A DNA stretch of 64,000 nt from Nocardia jiangxiensis NBRC 101359 (GCF_000308615.1 NZ_BAGB01000062.1:1-64000); one strand, 5' to 3'. Shown: positions 34,933 through 44,554, counted from the stretch's first letter. A program made the numbers and translations. The notes: generated from the letters alone by a model not told the origin.

Positions 34933-35012
34933 GTTCGTCTCCACCCGCCCGGCACCCCCGTTGCTGATGTGTCGCTGCGGCACCGAACAGCGTCCTCGCG
35001 TTCAATGGTTGT

Positions 35013-36851
35013 ATGACGCAGACGCGGCAGAGGAGTACTTCCGAACGGCCGATCGCGGACCGCCGGTTGCGTCGACATCAACGCGGCGACGAATTCCGGC
35101 TCACCGCCCTGGGCGGCCTCGCGGCACTGTCACTGGACGCGCTGACGAGCGTCGCCTACGGCCCCGAGTCGATCGTGCTGGTCCTGGTCACCGCCGGGGC
35201 CGCCGCGGTCACCTGGACACTTCCGGTATCGCTGGCGATCGCCGCCCTGCTGGCCGTCCTGGTCCTGTCGTATCGGCAGGTCATCGCCGCACATCCGGAC
35301 GGGGGCGGCGCATACGCCGTGGCGAAGCAGGATCTGGGCCGGGGCGCCAGTCTGCTCGCCGCGGCCAGTCTGGTCGTCGACTACGTCCTCACCGTCGCGG
35401 TCAGCCTGGCCGCCGGGGCCGCGAGCCTGGCCAGCGCGTTCCCGGCGCTGGCGGATCATCTGCTGCTGATCACGCTGATCGGCCTGGCTGTGCTGACGGC
35501 GATCAACCTGGTCGGGGTCGCGGAATCGGCGAAAGTTCTGATGGGGCCGACGATCGTGTTCGTAGTGGCCATCGTCGCCGTCATCGTGGTCGGCCTGAGC
35601 CGATCCGGACCGGTCGAGGTCATCGGCACCGACAAGGGACCGATCTCACCGACCGCCGCAGTCGGAATCCTCCTGCTGCTGCGGGCATTCGCCGCCGGAT
35701 GCTCCTCGCTGACCGGTGTGGAGGCGATCGCCAACGCCGTCCCGTCGTTCCGCACACCCGCGGTGCGCCGCGCCCAGCACACCGAGATTGCGCTGGGTGT
35801 GCTGCTGGGTCTGATGTTGCTCGGGCTGGCAGTGCTGATCGGTAAGTACCACACCGTCCCGCGCGGCGATGTGACCGTCCTGGCTCAGCTCTCGGCGGGT
35901 GCGTTCGGCACCGGCTGGGCGTTCTACGTCACCAATCTCGCGGTGACCCTGGTACTGGTCCTGGCCGCGAACACCAGCTTCGGCGGCCTGCCGGTACTGC
36001 TGGCCCTCCTGGCCAAGGATCACCGCGTGCCGCACATGTTCGGAATGCGTTCGGAGCGACCGGTTTTCCGCTACGGCGTCACCGCCCTGGCCCTACTCGC
36101 CGCGATCGTCCTGGTGGTGGTGCACGCGGACACCCATCGACTGCTGCCGGTCTTCGCGATCGGCGTCTTCATCGGCTTCACGCTGAGTCAGGCGGGCCTG
36201 GTGCGGCATTGGCGACATCAGCGCGGCCCCGGCTGGATCCGGCGCACCGCCCTCAACGGCTTCGGCGCGACCCTCACCGCGATCGCCGGAATCGTGTTGC
36301 TGGCCGAGAAATTCACCGAGGGCGCGTGGCTGCTGCTGATCATCGTGCCCGTGCTGGTGGTGTTGTTCGCACGCACCGAACACTATTACGCCTCGGTCGC
36401 CGAGCAACTGGGCATGGGACTGGTCCCACCCACACCGCTGCCCACCGGCCCCACGCTGGTGGTGGTTCCGGTGGTGACCGTCAGCATGATCACCGAACAG
36501 GCGCTCGAGGCCGCGATGCGCATGGGCGGACAGACCGTCGCCGTCGCCGCGGCCATCGATCCGAGCGCGACGAAGAAACTCAGCGCGAAATGGGAGAAGT
36601 GGGATCCGGGCGTCCCGCTGACCGTGCTGCCCTGCCCCAACCGCAGCCTCGTGGCCACACTCGTAGGCTACGTCCGCAAACAGACCGCCGAGGGTAAGCG
36701 CGTCACGGTCCTGCTCGCCCAGATCGACACCCGGCACTGGTGGCAGCGTCTGCTGCACAATCCGCGCGGCCCGGTGCTGGCGGCGGCCCTGCGCAGCCGC
36801 ACCGACGCGGTCGTCGCGACACTGACCGTGCACCTGAACCGGGACCACTAA
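35013..36851 (+). CDS. KimA-like APC-superfamily transporter
   Basis: 612 residues with about twelve transmembrane helices in the first 450, then a cytosolic C-terminal domain of about 150. AALSLDALTSVAYGPESIVLVL and HPDGGGAYAVAKQDLG are motifs of the APC subfamily that includes B. subtilis KimA, a potassium transporter. Length and the C-terminal domain fit KimA; an amino acid permease is the alternative. No c-di-AMP riboswitch is visible in the short 80-base space before it. It converges with a small membrane gene, the two ending four bases overlapped. Confidence 0.8.
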   Translation: MTQTRQRSTSERPIADRRLRRHQRGDEFRLTALGGLAALSLDALTSVAYGPESIVLVLVTAGAAAVTWTLPVSLAIAALLAVLVLSYRQVIAAHPDGGGAYAVAKQDLGRGASLLAAASLVVDYVLTVAVSLAAGAASLASAFPALADHLLLITLIGLAVLTAINLVGVAESAKVLMGPTIVFVVAIVAVIVVGLSRSGPVEVIGTDKGPISPTAAVGILLLLRAFAAGCSSLTGVEAIANAVPSFRTPAVRRAQHTEIALGVLLGLMLLGLAVLIGKYHTVPRGDVTVLAQLSAGAFGTGWAFYVTNLAVTLVLVLAANTSFGGLPVLLALLAKDHRVPHMFGMRSERPVFRYGVTALALLAAIVLVVVHADTHRLLPVFAIGVFIGFTLSQAGLVRHWRHQRGPGWIRRTALNGFGATLTAIAGIVLLAEKFTEGAWLLLIIVPVLVVLFARTEHYYASVAEQLGMGLVPPTPLPTGPTLVVVPVVTVSMITEQALEAAMRMGGQTVAVAAAIDPSATKKLSAKWEKWDPGVPLTVLPCPNRSLVATLVGYVRKQTAEGKRVTVLLAQIDTRHWWQRLLHNPRGPVLAAALRSRTDAVVATLTVHLNRDH

Positions 36852-37291
36852 CGAGTGGTGGCCTTCCCCGCATTACGCGCGGGCAGAACGAAACCACGCC
36901 AGAACAGATACCAACCCGCCGGGACGATGCCGCAGGCCAGGAACAACGGAGTGGTCCAGCTGTCGGTGAGGATCACATCACCGCCGGGCCCGGTGGTCAG
37001 GCACACCACGAAGCCCAGCAGCCACGCCAGGACCGGCAGCGACATCGTGGCCGGACGCGAGACCACGGTCCCCATGCCGAGCACCAGCACCAGGTTGATC
37101 ACCGCCGCGAAGGCCGCGCTGATCGGGAACGGAGTCGCACCGATATAACTCGGCAGATACAGCACCTCGACCGTGAAGGTCAGCAGGCCGTTGAACACCA
37201 GCAGCACCACGAGAGCCACACCGGCCAGCACGAACCCGGGCCGCTGATCCTCCACCGGGGAATTCGCGCGGCCGATCGCCGGGGCCGTCAC
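36848..37291 (-). CDS. Four-helix membrane protein (Rv1171-like)
   Basis: 147 residues with four transmembrane segments: GFVLAGVALVVLLVFNGLLTF, AAFAAVINLVLVLGMGTVV, LPVLAWLLGFVVCLTTG and TPLFLACGIVPAGWYLFW. Its GTG start overlaps the stop of a 52-codon gene (GTGA). It lies downstream of mshB, as Rv1171 does in M. tuberculosis. No function is known. Confidence 0.8.
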   Translation of the reverse strand: MTAPAIGRANSPVEDQRPGFVLAGVALVVLLVFNGLLTFTVEVLYLPSYIGATPFPISAAFAAVINLVLVLGMGTVVSRPATMSLPVLAWLLGFVVCLTTGPGGDVILTDSWTTPLFLACGIVPAGWYLFWRGFVLPARNAGKATTR

Positions 37292-37446
37292 GGGACGGGC
37301 GGGAAGCCGAGCAGCGTCAGCAGGTGACTCTGCATATCGACGAAGGAGTACAGCACCGACAGATACAGGTCGTGTTGCGCCTGGAAATGTGGCTGCTGAC
37401 TCTGGACGAACGCCACGATGGCATCCTGCAGACTCCAGTTGTACAT
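37288..37446 (-). CDS. 52-residue protein upstream of the Rv1171-like gene
   Basis: A short open frame: MYNWSLQDAIVAFVQSQQPH, then further residues through DLYLSVLYSFVDMQSHLLTL and an end in GFPPVP. Its stop overlaps the next gene's start in GTGA. A TAGACT box seven bases before the ATG suggests its own leaderless transcript. The amphipathic pattern would suit a small helical protein. Translational coupling and a clean promoter support reality; the family is not recognised. Confidence 0.6.
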   Translation of the reverse strand: MYNWSLQDAIVAFVQSQQPHFQAQHDLYLSVLYSFVDMQSHLLTLLGFPPVP

Positions 37447-37453
37447 GCCGCTC

Positions 37454-37459
37454 AGTCTA
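37454..37459 (-). promoter_or_regulatory. -10 box for the 52-codon gene
   Basis: TAGACT on the minus strand, seven bases before the ATG at 37446. The same box precedes the HTH gene at 12602, six bases before its ATG. Confidence 0.5.
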
Positions 37460-37516
37460 GAGCCGACCCCACAGCACCGCGTCGGCCGTCACAAGATCGC
37501 GACCGTGCCCGGAGTG

Positions 37517-38431
37517 TCAACCGTTCAGGCCCGAGAACAGGTCGTGTTCACGGCCGTCCGCGCCGACCTCACCGCGTGAGCCACGCACGAGAATGTAGTG
37601 CTCCTCCGGCAGAATCGGCTGGGCGATATCGTTCGACAGCGCGAATTCGCGACCGGAGGGCGCCACCCCGACCTGGGTCGCGTGTGCGCGCAGAGCAGAG
37701 CGCTTGGCGGGCAGCACCTCGGAGACATCGATGGTGGCGGTCACCGATTCACTGGGCACACAGGCCAATTCACCTTCGGCGGGCAAACGCCAACCGGCCG
37801 GGAGCGCCCCGGGGAGCCGATCGACGGTGCGGCGGGCCAGCGCCTCGGTGTGCAGGCGCAACACCGTGGCATCGGTGACGGACCAGTAGAGTTTCGGTAC
37901 GTCCCAACCTCTTTCGGCGGCGAGATCCACCGCATCCATCGAAACCCGGTGCGCGCGAAGATGATCCGGATGCCCGTACCCGCCCATCGGGTCGTAGCAG
38001 ACCACCACCGCGGGCCGCACCTCGAGCAGAATCCGCACCAGCGCCTCGACCGCCGCGTCACCGGACTTCACGAACGCCCGCGGATGCAACGCCGCCTCCG
38101 ATTCGCGAGGAGCCGCGGTGGTGCCCGCCATCCCGGAATCCCGCCAGCGCCCCGCACCGCCCAGGAACAACGGCGGACCGGCGCCCAATTCCGCCAGAGC
38201 CCTGGACAATTCGCCGATCCGATAACCGCCGAGCTGATCGGCCGCCGAACTCACCAGCTGCGCCCACCGCTCGCCGATGACCTCACCCTCCTCGCCGAGA
38301 GTGCAGGTCACCACGGTCACCGGCACACCCCGACGCCGATAGTGCGCGATGGTGCCGCCGGTGTCGATCGTCTCGTCGTCCGGATGCGCGTGCACCAGCA
38401 GCAGACCACCAACCGGGACGTTCTCGGTCAC
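37517..38431 (-). CDS. mshB: GlcNAc-Ins deacetylase MshB (mycothiol synthesis)
   Basis: 304 residues from GTG 38431, one residue longer than M. tuberculosis MshB. Zinc-binding motifs are AHPDDE near residue 15 (LLLVHAHPDDE) and GHPDHLRAH near residue 146. The enzyme removes acetate from GlcNAc-inositol so that MshC can add cysteine. The start overlaps the lpqW stop in GTGA. Mycothiol is made only by actinobacteria, which supports the assignment of the host. Confidence 0.95.
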   Translation of the reverse strand: MTENVPVGGLLLVHAHPDDETIDTGGTIAHYRRRGVPVTVVTCTLGEEGEVIGERWAQLVSSAADQLGGYRIGELSRALAELGAGPPLFLGGAGRWRDSGMAGTTAAPRESEAALHPRAFVKSGDAAVEALVRILLEVRPAVVVCYDPMGGYGHPDHLRAHRVSMDAVDLAAERGWDVPKLYWSVTDATVLRLHTEALARRTVDRLPGALPAGWRLPAEGELACVPSESVTATIDVSEVLPAKRSALRAHATQVGVAPSGREFALSNDIAQPILPEEHYILVRGSRGEVGADGREHDLFSGLNG

Positions 38432-40227
38432 GACAGCCGCCGCCAGTTCGCCGCGCCGCCGAAGATCCCCACCTCGATCGAACCGCTGAGCGACACACCG
38501 TCCATCCGGGGCCCGGCCGCGGCGACACCGTTGTCCTGCACGATCGGCAGCACCGTCGCCAGATTCCACAGTTTCGGCTCGGCCTCGGCGATCGCTTTCG
38601 GCACATCGATACCGCGCAGAGCCGCGTCGATCTGCGGTTGCAGAGTCGGATCGCACACCCCGGAAACATTGCCGGGAGCCTTGCGAATCACCTCGACCTG
38701 CGACGACGAACTATCGGTCTGCCCGGTCGGCGCCGCGGGCGGGCAGCCGTACCGCGAAGCCAGCACTGTCGCCGGATCACCACCGGCCTGCTCCCAGCCG
38801 ACGATCGCGTCCACCGTGCCGTCCAGCAGATCCTTACCGTAGAGCTCATCGGCGGGCAGGTTGCGCACACTGGCATCGATTCCGGCACTGCGCAATTGGT
38901 CCGCGGCGGTGTTGGCGACCGCGAGCGCGGTCGTATCCTTGTCCACCGCGCCGATCCGGATGGTCAGCGTCTTACCGTCCTTGGCGACCTGCCGCGGCTG
39001 CGGGGCGGGCGAAGTCGCCGAATTGGTCGGCGGCGTCTCGGGCGCCCGCGCGAAACCCGCCTCGGCCAACAGCCCGAACGCCTGATCGGCAGTCATCCGC
39101 GGCGGCTCGGTCGGAGCGTATCCGGGATCGGACGGCGAAAGTATCTGCGCCCGAGCAGGATCCACCCAACTACCGGTCTGCGCGCCGACCGAAGCCAGCA
39201 GTCCCGGATCCACCAGACCCAGCACCGCGCGCCGCACCCGGACGTCGCTGAGATCGCCGGTGCGGCCGTTGAGCACCAACTGCATCACCCGGGCCTGCGG
39301 CATGATCGCGGTCCGCACCGACGGCACCGCACCGAGCTGCGCCTGCGTCGCCGCGGTGCCGTGCACCAGCGCCATCTGCGCATCGCCCGAACGCAGCGAT
39401 TCGGCCACCTGAGCGGCAGTTCCACCGCCACGCAACTGGATCTGATCCGGCACCGCCGGAGCACCCCAATACCGGTCGTTGCGTTCGAGCAGAATCTCCT
39501 CCCGGCCCGCGTCGGCCTGCTTGACCCGGAACTGCCCGCCGGAGATCGGATTCTGATCGATCAAACCGCGATCCAGCGTCAACGCCCGCTCGAACCCGCC
39601 GGGCGCATCCTTGAGCAGATGCGAGGGCAGCAGATCGGTGAACATACTCCGCCACGCCGGATAGGCCCCGTTCATGGTGACGGTCACCGTCTTACCGCCC
39701 TGCGAGGACCCCACATCGGTGATCATCCGATAACCGGCCGAATCCACCACGCCCGGCTGAGTGATCATCTGCTGCCACAGATAACGGAAATCCTCCGCCG
39801 CGATCGGCGCGCCATCGGACCAGGACGCCTGATCCTGGATCTTGTAGGTGATCGTGAACGGATTCTGCGACGTCACATCCGCCGACACCATCAACGAGTT
39901 GTCGGGCACCCAATCGGTCGCGCCCGGCGTCGAGGGCGACGGCACCGGCCGGAACGGACTCGGAAACACCATCGAGGCAACCGCATCGGTAGCCGGGGAC
40001 TGATTCGACCGCAGATGCGGATTGAACCCGATCCCGATGTCGTCCACCGCCACCACCACCGTGGTCTTGGTCGGCGTGGCGGGCAACGTCTTCGGACTGT
40101 CCGTACTCTCGATCGGCGGCGGCGGATTCGCCGTACACCCGGCGAGCAACGTCACCGACGCCGCCAGCACCAACACCACAACCCGCAGCAGCACCGTGGC
40201 GCGCCGCGTTGCGCAAGCCCCCGACAT
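38428..40227 (-). CDS. lpqW: LpqW-like solute-binding lipoprotein
   Basis: 599 residues from ATG 40227; the frame continues upstream through repetitive noncoding sequence and should not be counted. A signal peptide with lipobox LLAGC (Cys near residue 29) is followed by an SBP_5-like solute-binding fold: VGIGFNPHLRSNQ at the N-terminus, FTITYKIQDQASWSDGAPIAAEDFRYLW, and IVGWEQAGGDPATVL. It matches mycobacterial LpqW (Rv1166), which promotes the branch from PIM to lipomannan and lipoarabinomannan. It precedes and overlaps mshB. Outer face of the membrane. Confidence 0.88.
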   Translation of the reverse strand: MSGACATRRATVLLRVVVLVLAASVTLLAGCTANPPPPIESTDSPKTLPATPTKTTVVVAVDDIGIGFNPHLRSNQSPATDAVASMVFPSPFRPVPSPSTPGATDWVPDNSLMVSADVTSQNPFTITYKIQDQASWSDGAPIAAEDFRYLWQQMITQPGVVDSAGYRMITDVGSSQGGKTVTVTMNGAYPAWRSMFTDLLPSHLLKDAPGGFERALTLDRGLIDQNPISGGQFRVKQADAGREEILLERNDRYWGAPAVPDQIQLRGGGTAAQVAESLRSGDAQMALVHGTAATQAQLGAVPSVRTAIMPQARVMQLVLNGRTGDLSDVRVRRAVLGLVDPGLLASVGAQTGSWVDPARAQILSPSDPGYAPTEPPRMTADQAFGLLAEAGFARAPETPPTNSATSPAPQPRQVAKDGKTLTIRIGAVDKDTTALAVANTAADQLRSAGIDASVRNLPADELYGKDLLDGTVDAIVGWEQAGGDPATVLASRYGCPPAAPTGQTDSSSSQVEVIRKAPGNVSGVCDPTLQPQIDAALRGIDVPKAIAEAEPKLWNLATVLPIVQDNGVAAAGPRMDGVSLSGSIEVGIFGGAANWRRLS

Positions 40228-40251
40228 CACGCCCGGCACTGTAGCAGTGTC

Positions 40252-40285
40252 TTTGGCCTCCGCTCCGCTCCGGCGGGCCGCGGCC
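40252..40285. repeat. Dispersed intergenic repeat, copy 1
   Basis: This 34-base block matches 46281-46314 at 32 positions. It begins TTTGGCCTCCGCT and ends GGGCCGCGGCC. It lies upstream of lpqW in noncoding sequence. A small hairpin (40281-40297) overlaps its end. Confidence 0.7.
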
Positions 40286-40340
40286 CTTTCAGGGCCGATT
40301 CTTCCCTCCTCCGCTCCTCCGCTCCGCTCCCCCGCTCCGT

Positions 40341-40592
40341 CAGTCCAGAATCGCCCCGGGCCCCGGCCGCGAGTTGACGATTTCCGACGTCGGCGGAACT
40401 GGGTGAACTCGGGCTTCGCGCGCTCTGCTACGACGTCGCGTTCGATTACCGCCGGTTTGCTCCGGTCAGTCCAGAATCGCCGCGGGCCACGGCCGCGAGT
40501 TGACGATTTCCGAGATCGGCGAAGCTCGGTGAACTCGGGCTTCGCGCGCTCTGCTGCGGCATCGCGTTCGATTGCCTTCGCTTCGCTCCGGC
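40341..40592. repeat. Tandem repeat, two copies of 126 bases
   Basis: Copy one is 40341-40466 and copy two is 40467-40592; both begin CAGTCCAGAATCGCC and they are nearly identical over most of the unit. Each copy ends with GCTCCGG, which resembles part of the dispersed repeat. The unit is a multiple of three, so the lpqW frame runs through it, but coding is doubtful. Confidence 0.85.
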
Positions 40593-40870
40593 GGGGTCCC
40601 CGAAGTAGCGGTGTTTTCCGGGGTGGGCGGAATCGGTTGGGGTCGTGTTCGTCCCGGTTCACCGCGCGATCACTCTCCAAACTTCCGGACCACTGCACCG
40701 GCCCGGTCTCGTCGGCTCACTCGGGGAGCTCACTGCCGCTGAGAGACTCGAGGAGAACGACATGTGCGGCCTCACCGGATGACACAGATCTCGGCGGGCC
40801 TTGCCGCACGCACCGGAAGGTGCTGTGCGACAAGGCGTTCATGCTTCGTCACGACGAACGAGAAGTCCTG

Positions 40871-42772
40871 CTACGCGTTCTGCGCCGCCCGGTCGCGGGC
40901 CTTGCGGCGGGCGGCCTCGCGGCCGCGCTCGGTGGCGCCGAGGATGACCTTGCGCACCCGCACGACCTCCGGGGTGACCTCGACGCACTCGTCGGCGGCG
41001 CAGAATTCCATCGCGCCCTCGAGGTCGAGCTGCAGCGGCTTGGCCAGGGTCTCGAATACGTCGGCTGTGGCCGAACGCATGTTGGTCAGCTTCTTCTCGC
41101 GGGTGACGTTGATGTCCAGATCCTCCGCGCGCGGGTTGATCCCGACGACGTGGCCCTCGTAGGTGTCCGCACCCGGCTCCACGAAGAACTGTCCGCGATC
41201 GGCGAGCTGGATCATGGCGAACGGGGTCACCGAACCGGCGCGGTCGGACACCAGCGAACCGGTGTGCCGCGCGCGAATCTCGCCGGCCCAGGGGGCGTAT
41301 CCGTCGAACACGGCGTTGGCGATACCGGTGCCGCGGGTCTCGGTCAGGAAGTCGGTGCGGAAACCGATCAGGCCGCGCGAGGGGACGATGAACTCCATGC
41401 GCACCCACCCCGCGGAGTGGTTGCTCATCTGCACCATCTTGCCCTTGCGAGCGGCCAGCAGCTGGGTGATCGCGCCCAGGTACTCGTCGGGGCAGTCGAT
41501 GGTCAGCTCCTCGAACGGCTCGTGCACCTTGCCGTCGACCTGCTTGGTGACCACCTGCGGTTTGCCGACGGTCAGCTCGAAACCCTCACGGCGCATCTGC
41601 TCGACCAGGATGGCCAGCGCCAGCTCACCACGGCCCTGCACCTCCCACGCGTCCGGGCGGCCGATGTCCAGCACGCGCAGCGAGACGTTGCCGACCAGTT
41701 CCTGGTCCAGCCGCGACTTCACCATGCGAGCGGTCAGCTTGTGGCCCTGCGTCCGGCCGACCAGCGGCGAGGTGTTGGTGCCGATGGTCACCGAGATGGC
41801 GGGCTCGTCGACGGTGATGCGCGGCAGCGCGACCGGATTGTCCATGTCGGCGAGGGTGTCGCCGATCATGATCTCCGGGATGCCCGCGATGGCGACGATG
41901 TCACCCGCCACGGCCTCCTCACCGGGTGTGCGCTCGACGCCGATCGTCTTCAGCAGTTCGGTGATCTTCACGGTCTTCACGCCGTCGCCGTGCATCCACG
42001 CGACGTTCTGGCCCTTGCGCAGGGTGCCGTTGTGAATGCGGACCAGGCCGATCCGGCCCAGGAACGGCGAGGCGTCCAGGTTGGTGACGTGCGCCTGCAG
42101 CGACGCGGTGGGGTCACCCTTGGGCGCGGGAACGTACTTCATCAGGACTTCGAACAGCTCGTCGAGGTTCTCCGCATCGGGTGCGTTGCCGTTGTCGGGA
42201 CGGCTGGTCGAGGCCTTGCCCTCGCGGCCCGAGGCGTAGAGCACGGGCAGATCCAGGGCGAGCTCCGCGGCCTCGGACGCCTCGTCGTCCAGATCGGAGG
42301 CCAGGTCCAGCAGCAGATCGTGGCTCTCCTCGACGACCTCCTCGATGCGGGCGTCGGGCCGGTCGGTCTTGTTGACCACCAGGATCACCGGCAACGACGC
42401 GGCCAGCGCCTTGCGCAGCACGAAACGGGTCTGCGGCAGCGGCCCCTCGGACGCGTCGACCAGCAGGACGACACCGTCGACCATGGACAGCCCGCGCTCG
42501 ACCTCACCGCCGAAGTCGGCGTGGCCGGGGGTGTCGATGACGTTGATCACCGTGATGGTGCCATCGGCGTTGTGCCGGTGCACCGCGGTGTTCTTCGCCA
42601 GGATCGTGATGCCCTTCTCACGTTCGAGGTCACCGGAGTCCATGACCCGGTCCACGAGCTCGGCACGTTCGGCGAAGGCGCCGGACTGCCGCAGCATAGC
42701 GTCGACCAGCGTCGTCTTGCCGTGGTCGACGTGCGCCACGATGGCGACGTTGCGGAAGTCGACAGACGACAC
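40871..42772 (-). CDS. typA: Ribosome-associated GTPase TypA/BipA
   Basis: 633 residues from GTG 42772, preceded by AGGAGGAA. G1 is AHVDHGKTT, G2 lies near EREKGITI, G3 is DTPGHADFGG and G4 is NKTDRPDARI. Domains II, III, V and a C-terminal BipA-specific domain follow (SNHSAGWVRMEFIVPSRGLIGFRTDF). It is an EF-G-like GTPase that aids 50S assembly and adaptation to cold or stress. Its context beside lpqW matches Rv1165. Confidence 0.97.
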   Translation of the reverse strand: MSSVDFRNVAIVAHVDHGKTTLVDAMLRQSGAFAERAELVDRVMDSGDLEREKGITILAKNTAVHRHNADGTITVINVIDTPGHADFGGEVERGLSMVDGVVLLVDASEGPLPQTRFVLRKALAASLPVILVVNKTDRPDARIEEVVEESHDLLLDLASDLDDEASEAAELALDLPVLYASGREGKASTSRPDNGNAPDAENLDELFEVLMKYVPAPKGDPTASLQAHVTNLDASPFLGRIGLVRIHNGTLRKGQNVAWMHGDGVKTVKITELLKTIGVERTPGEEAVAGDIVAIAGIPEIMIGDTLADMDNPVALPRITVDEPAISVTIGTNTSPLVGRTQGHKLTARMVKSRLDQELVGNVSLRVLDIGRPDAWEVQGRGELALAILVEQMRREGFELTVGKPQVVTKQVDGKVHEPFEELTIDCPDEYLGAITQLLAARKGKMVQMSNHSAGWVRMEFIVPSRGLIGFRTDFLTETRGTGIANAVFDGYAPWAGEIRARHTGSLVSDRAGSVTPFAMIQLADRGQFFVEPGADTYEGHVVGINPRAEDLDINVTREKKLTNMRSATADVFETLAKPLQLDLEGAMEFCAADECVEVTPEVVRVRKVILGATERGREAARRKARDRAAQNA

Positions 42773-42959
42773 GTTGATTCCTCCTGCTGAAGATGGTGGT
42801 TGCCGGCCCGACCCTCGCCGTAGAGGATCCGTACAAGACAGGTGGAGACAACTCACCGGGCATGCGGCCGGCTACAGCGTACCGAAATCCAGCGAAGGCT
42901 CCCTCCTCGACCTGTTCGGATCGCCCCACAGGCCGTGCCGACAGGGGTACAACCGGGGT

Positions 42960-43253
42960 ATGGGTATTGCACTGCTCACCGAGGAAGAACTGCGCACCGC
43001 ACTCGCGGACCTGCCGGATTGGACTCGTACCGGCGACAGCATCGCCCGCACCGTCGCGGCGTCGTCGTTCCCGGCCGGGATCGATCTGGTCGGCCGGGTC
43101 GCCACCGCGGCCGAGGAGGCGAATCACCATCCCGACATCGATATCCGCTGGCGCAAGGTCACCTTCACACTGTCCACGCATTCCGCCGGTGGGCTGACCG
43201 CGCTGGATTTCGCGTTGGCGAAACGAATCGACCAACTGGCACAACAGGATTGA
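42960..43253 (+). CDS. Pterin-4a-carbinolamine dehydratase
   Basis: 97 residues from ATG 42960. The catalytic His motif is EANHHPDIDIRWRKVTFTL, and LTALDFALAKRID closes the protein, as in the PCD/DCoH family. It dehydrates 4a-hydroxytetrahydropterin or may have a moonlighting role. It matches Rv1159A, which precedes pimE in M. tuberculosis. It converges with pimE; only eight bases separate the stops. Confidence 0.92.
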   Translation: MGIALLTEEELRTALADLPDWTRTGDSIARTVAASSFPAGIDLVGRVATAAEEANHHPDIDIRWRKVTFTLSTHSAGGLTALDFALAKRIDQLAQQD

Positions 43254-43261
43254 CGCCGCAC

Positions 43262-44554
43262 CTACGCGGTGGCGTAGGCCCCGAATCGCACCCGGAACCG
43301 ATCGCGCCGGGTCCAGATCAGCCACGAATAGAACCCCAGCACCCCGATCACGTCCACCGCGCCGAGCCAGGACAACACCCCGGGCCGGGAGATCTTCCAG
43401 ATCGTGGGCTGCGCGAACGACAGCACCCACGGCACCCCGATCAACGCGTTCACCAGCCAATATCCCGCCACCACACGGACGCCCACGGCCGTGCGCAACG
43501 GCCCGTACGTCAGCCACAGCAGCAGCGGCAGCAACCAGACCCAGTGATGCGACCAGGAGATCGGCGACACCATCAAGCCGAGCAACTGCACCACCAGCAG
43601 CGCGCCCAGCCGATCCTCCGCCTCGAGCGCCCGCCAGGCCAGTACCGCCAGCACCGCGACCACCACGACCCACGCGATCCACCAGGGCCCGAACGGAATT
43701 CGATGTCCGGCCAGATGCCAGGGCGCGCCCGCGTCGTGTCCGAGGATGCGGCTCAACGCCCCGCGCAGCGACTGGTTCCACACCGAACCCACCGGACCGA
43801 TCCGATTCGCATCCCCGACCAGCGGCCCGAAATAGGTTCGCGTCTCACCGGGCGAGATCGCGAAACTCAGCCCGATCGTCGCGGCGAACGCCACCGCCGA
43901 GGCCACCGCACTCGCCCAGCGTCGCTGGGTCAGGAAGTACAGCCCGGTGATCGCCGGAGTGAGTTTGACGCCCGCGGCCGCGCCGACCAGCAGTCCCGAC
44001 CACCACCACCGCGCGGATCGCACCGCGAGCATCACCGCGAGCATCAGAAAGACGTTGACCTGGCCGTAATCGATGGTGGTGCGCACCGGCTCGAGCCACA
44101 GCCCCAGCGCGGTCCAGCCCAGTGCCGCAGTGTGCCAACGACTCTCGCGCGCCGCCTCACCCAGGATCAGGCCGAGGGCCAAACGCACCACCGCGTACAG
44201 CGCCGCGACGATCAGCAGCAGCCACACCACGGCAATCACGGTGAACGGCAGGAAATGCAACGGCCAGAACACCACCGCCGCGAAGGTCGGATAGGTGAAC
44301 GGCAGCGGAAAATCCGGTGTCTTGTCCGCATAGGTGAAGTCGTAGAGATGACCGCTGCCCAGCGAGGCCGCCCCATACACGTAGACGTGCAGGTCGACCA
44401 GGTTCATTCCGTTGGGCGAGACCAGCATCCACAACATTCGAGCCAGAACCGACAGACCCAGCACCGAGGCGGCGATCGGGCGGGCGCGGGGAGCGGTCCA
44501 CATTTCTCCGAGTCCCGCGCTGCCGCTGAGTGCCGTCCGGAGACTTGGGTTCAC
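43262..44554 (-). CDS. pimE: PIM mannosyltransferase PimE
   Basis: 430 residues if GTG 44554 is the start; TTG 44563 and ATG 44503 are other options. A GT87 polyprenyl-phosphomannose-dependent glycosyltransferase with ten or more transmembrane helices. The catalytic Asp lies in NLVDLHVYVYGA, in the first extracellular loop. DYGQVNVFLMLAV and VSPISWSHHWVWLLP are further family segments. It adds the fifth mannose of phosphatidylinositol pentamannoside, facing the periplasm. It is a signature enzyme of mycolate actinobacteria. Confidence 0.92.
   Translation of the reverse strand: MNPSLRTALSGSAGLGEMWTAPRARPIAASVLGLSVLARMLWMLVSPNGMNLVDLHVYVYGAASLGSGHLYDFTYADKTPDFPLPFTYPTFAAVVFWPLHFLPFTVIAVVWLLLIVAALYAVVRLALGLILGEAARESRWHTAALGWTALGLWLEPVRTTIDYGQVNVFLMLAVMLAVRSARWWWSGLLVGAAAGVKLTPAITGLYFLTQRRWASAVASAVAFAATIGLSFAISPGETRTYFGPLVGDANRIGPVGSVWNQSLRGALSRILGHDAGAPWHLAGHRIPFGPWWIAWVVVVAVLAVLAWRALEAEDRLGALLVVQLLGLMVSPISWSHHWVWLLPLLLWLTYGPLRTAVGVRVVAGYWLVNALIGVPWVLSFAQPTIWKISRPGVLSWLGAVDVIGVLGFYSWLIWTRRDRFRVRFGAYATA

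Larger units (their letters stand above)
40228..40870. other. Repeat-rich noncoding space between typA and lpqW
   Basis: About 640 bases without a supported gene between the typA stop and the lpqW start, both on the minus strand. It holds the dispersed repeat, the 126-base tandem and CTCCGCTC-type low-complexity runs. Any promoter for lpqW must lie here; none is clear. Confidence 0.6.

Noticed and set aside
34933..35012. c-di-AMP riboswitch before the KimA-like gene
   Set aside because: Only 80 bases are available and no conserved riboswitch core is visible.
38428..40698. N-terminal extension of lpqW to 756 codons
   Set aside because: The signal peptide and lipobox start at 40227; the extension runs through the 126-base tandem and other repeats.
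40228..40870. CRISPR-like array in the repeat region
   Set aside because: Only two tandem 126-base copies with no unique spacers; not a CRISPR.
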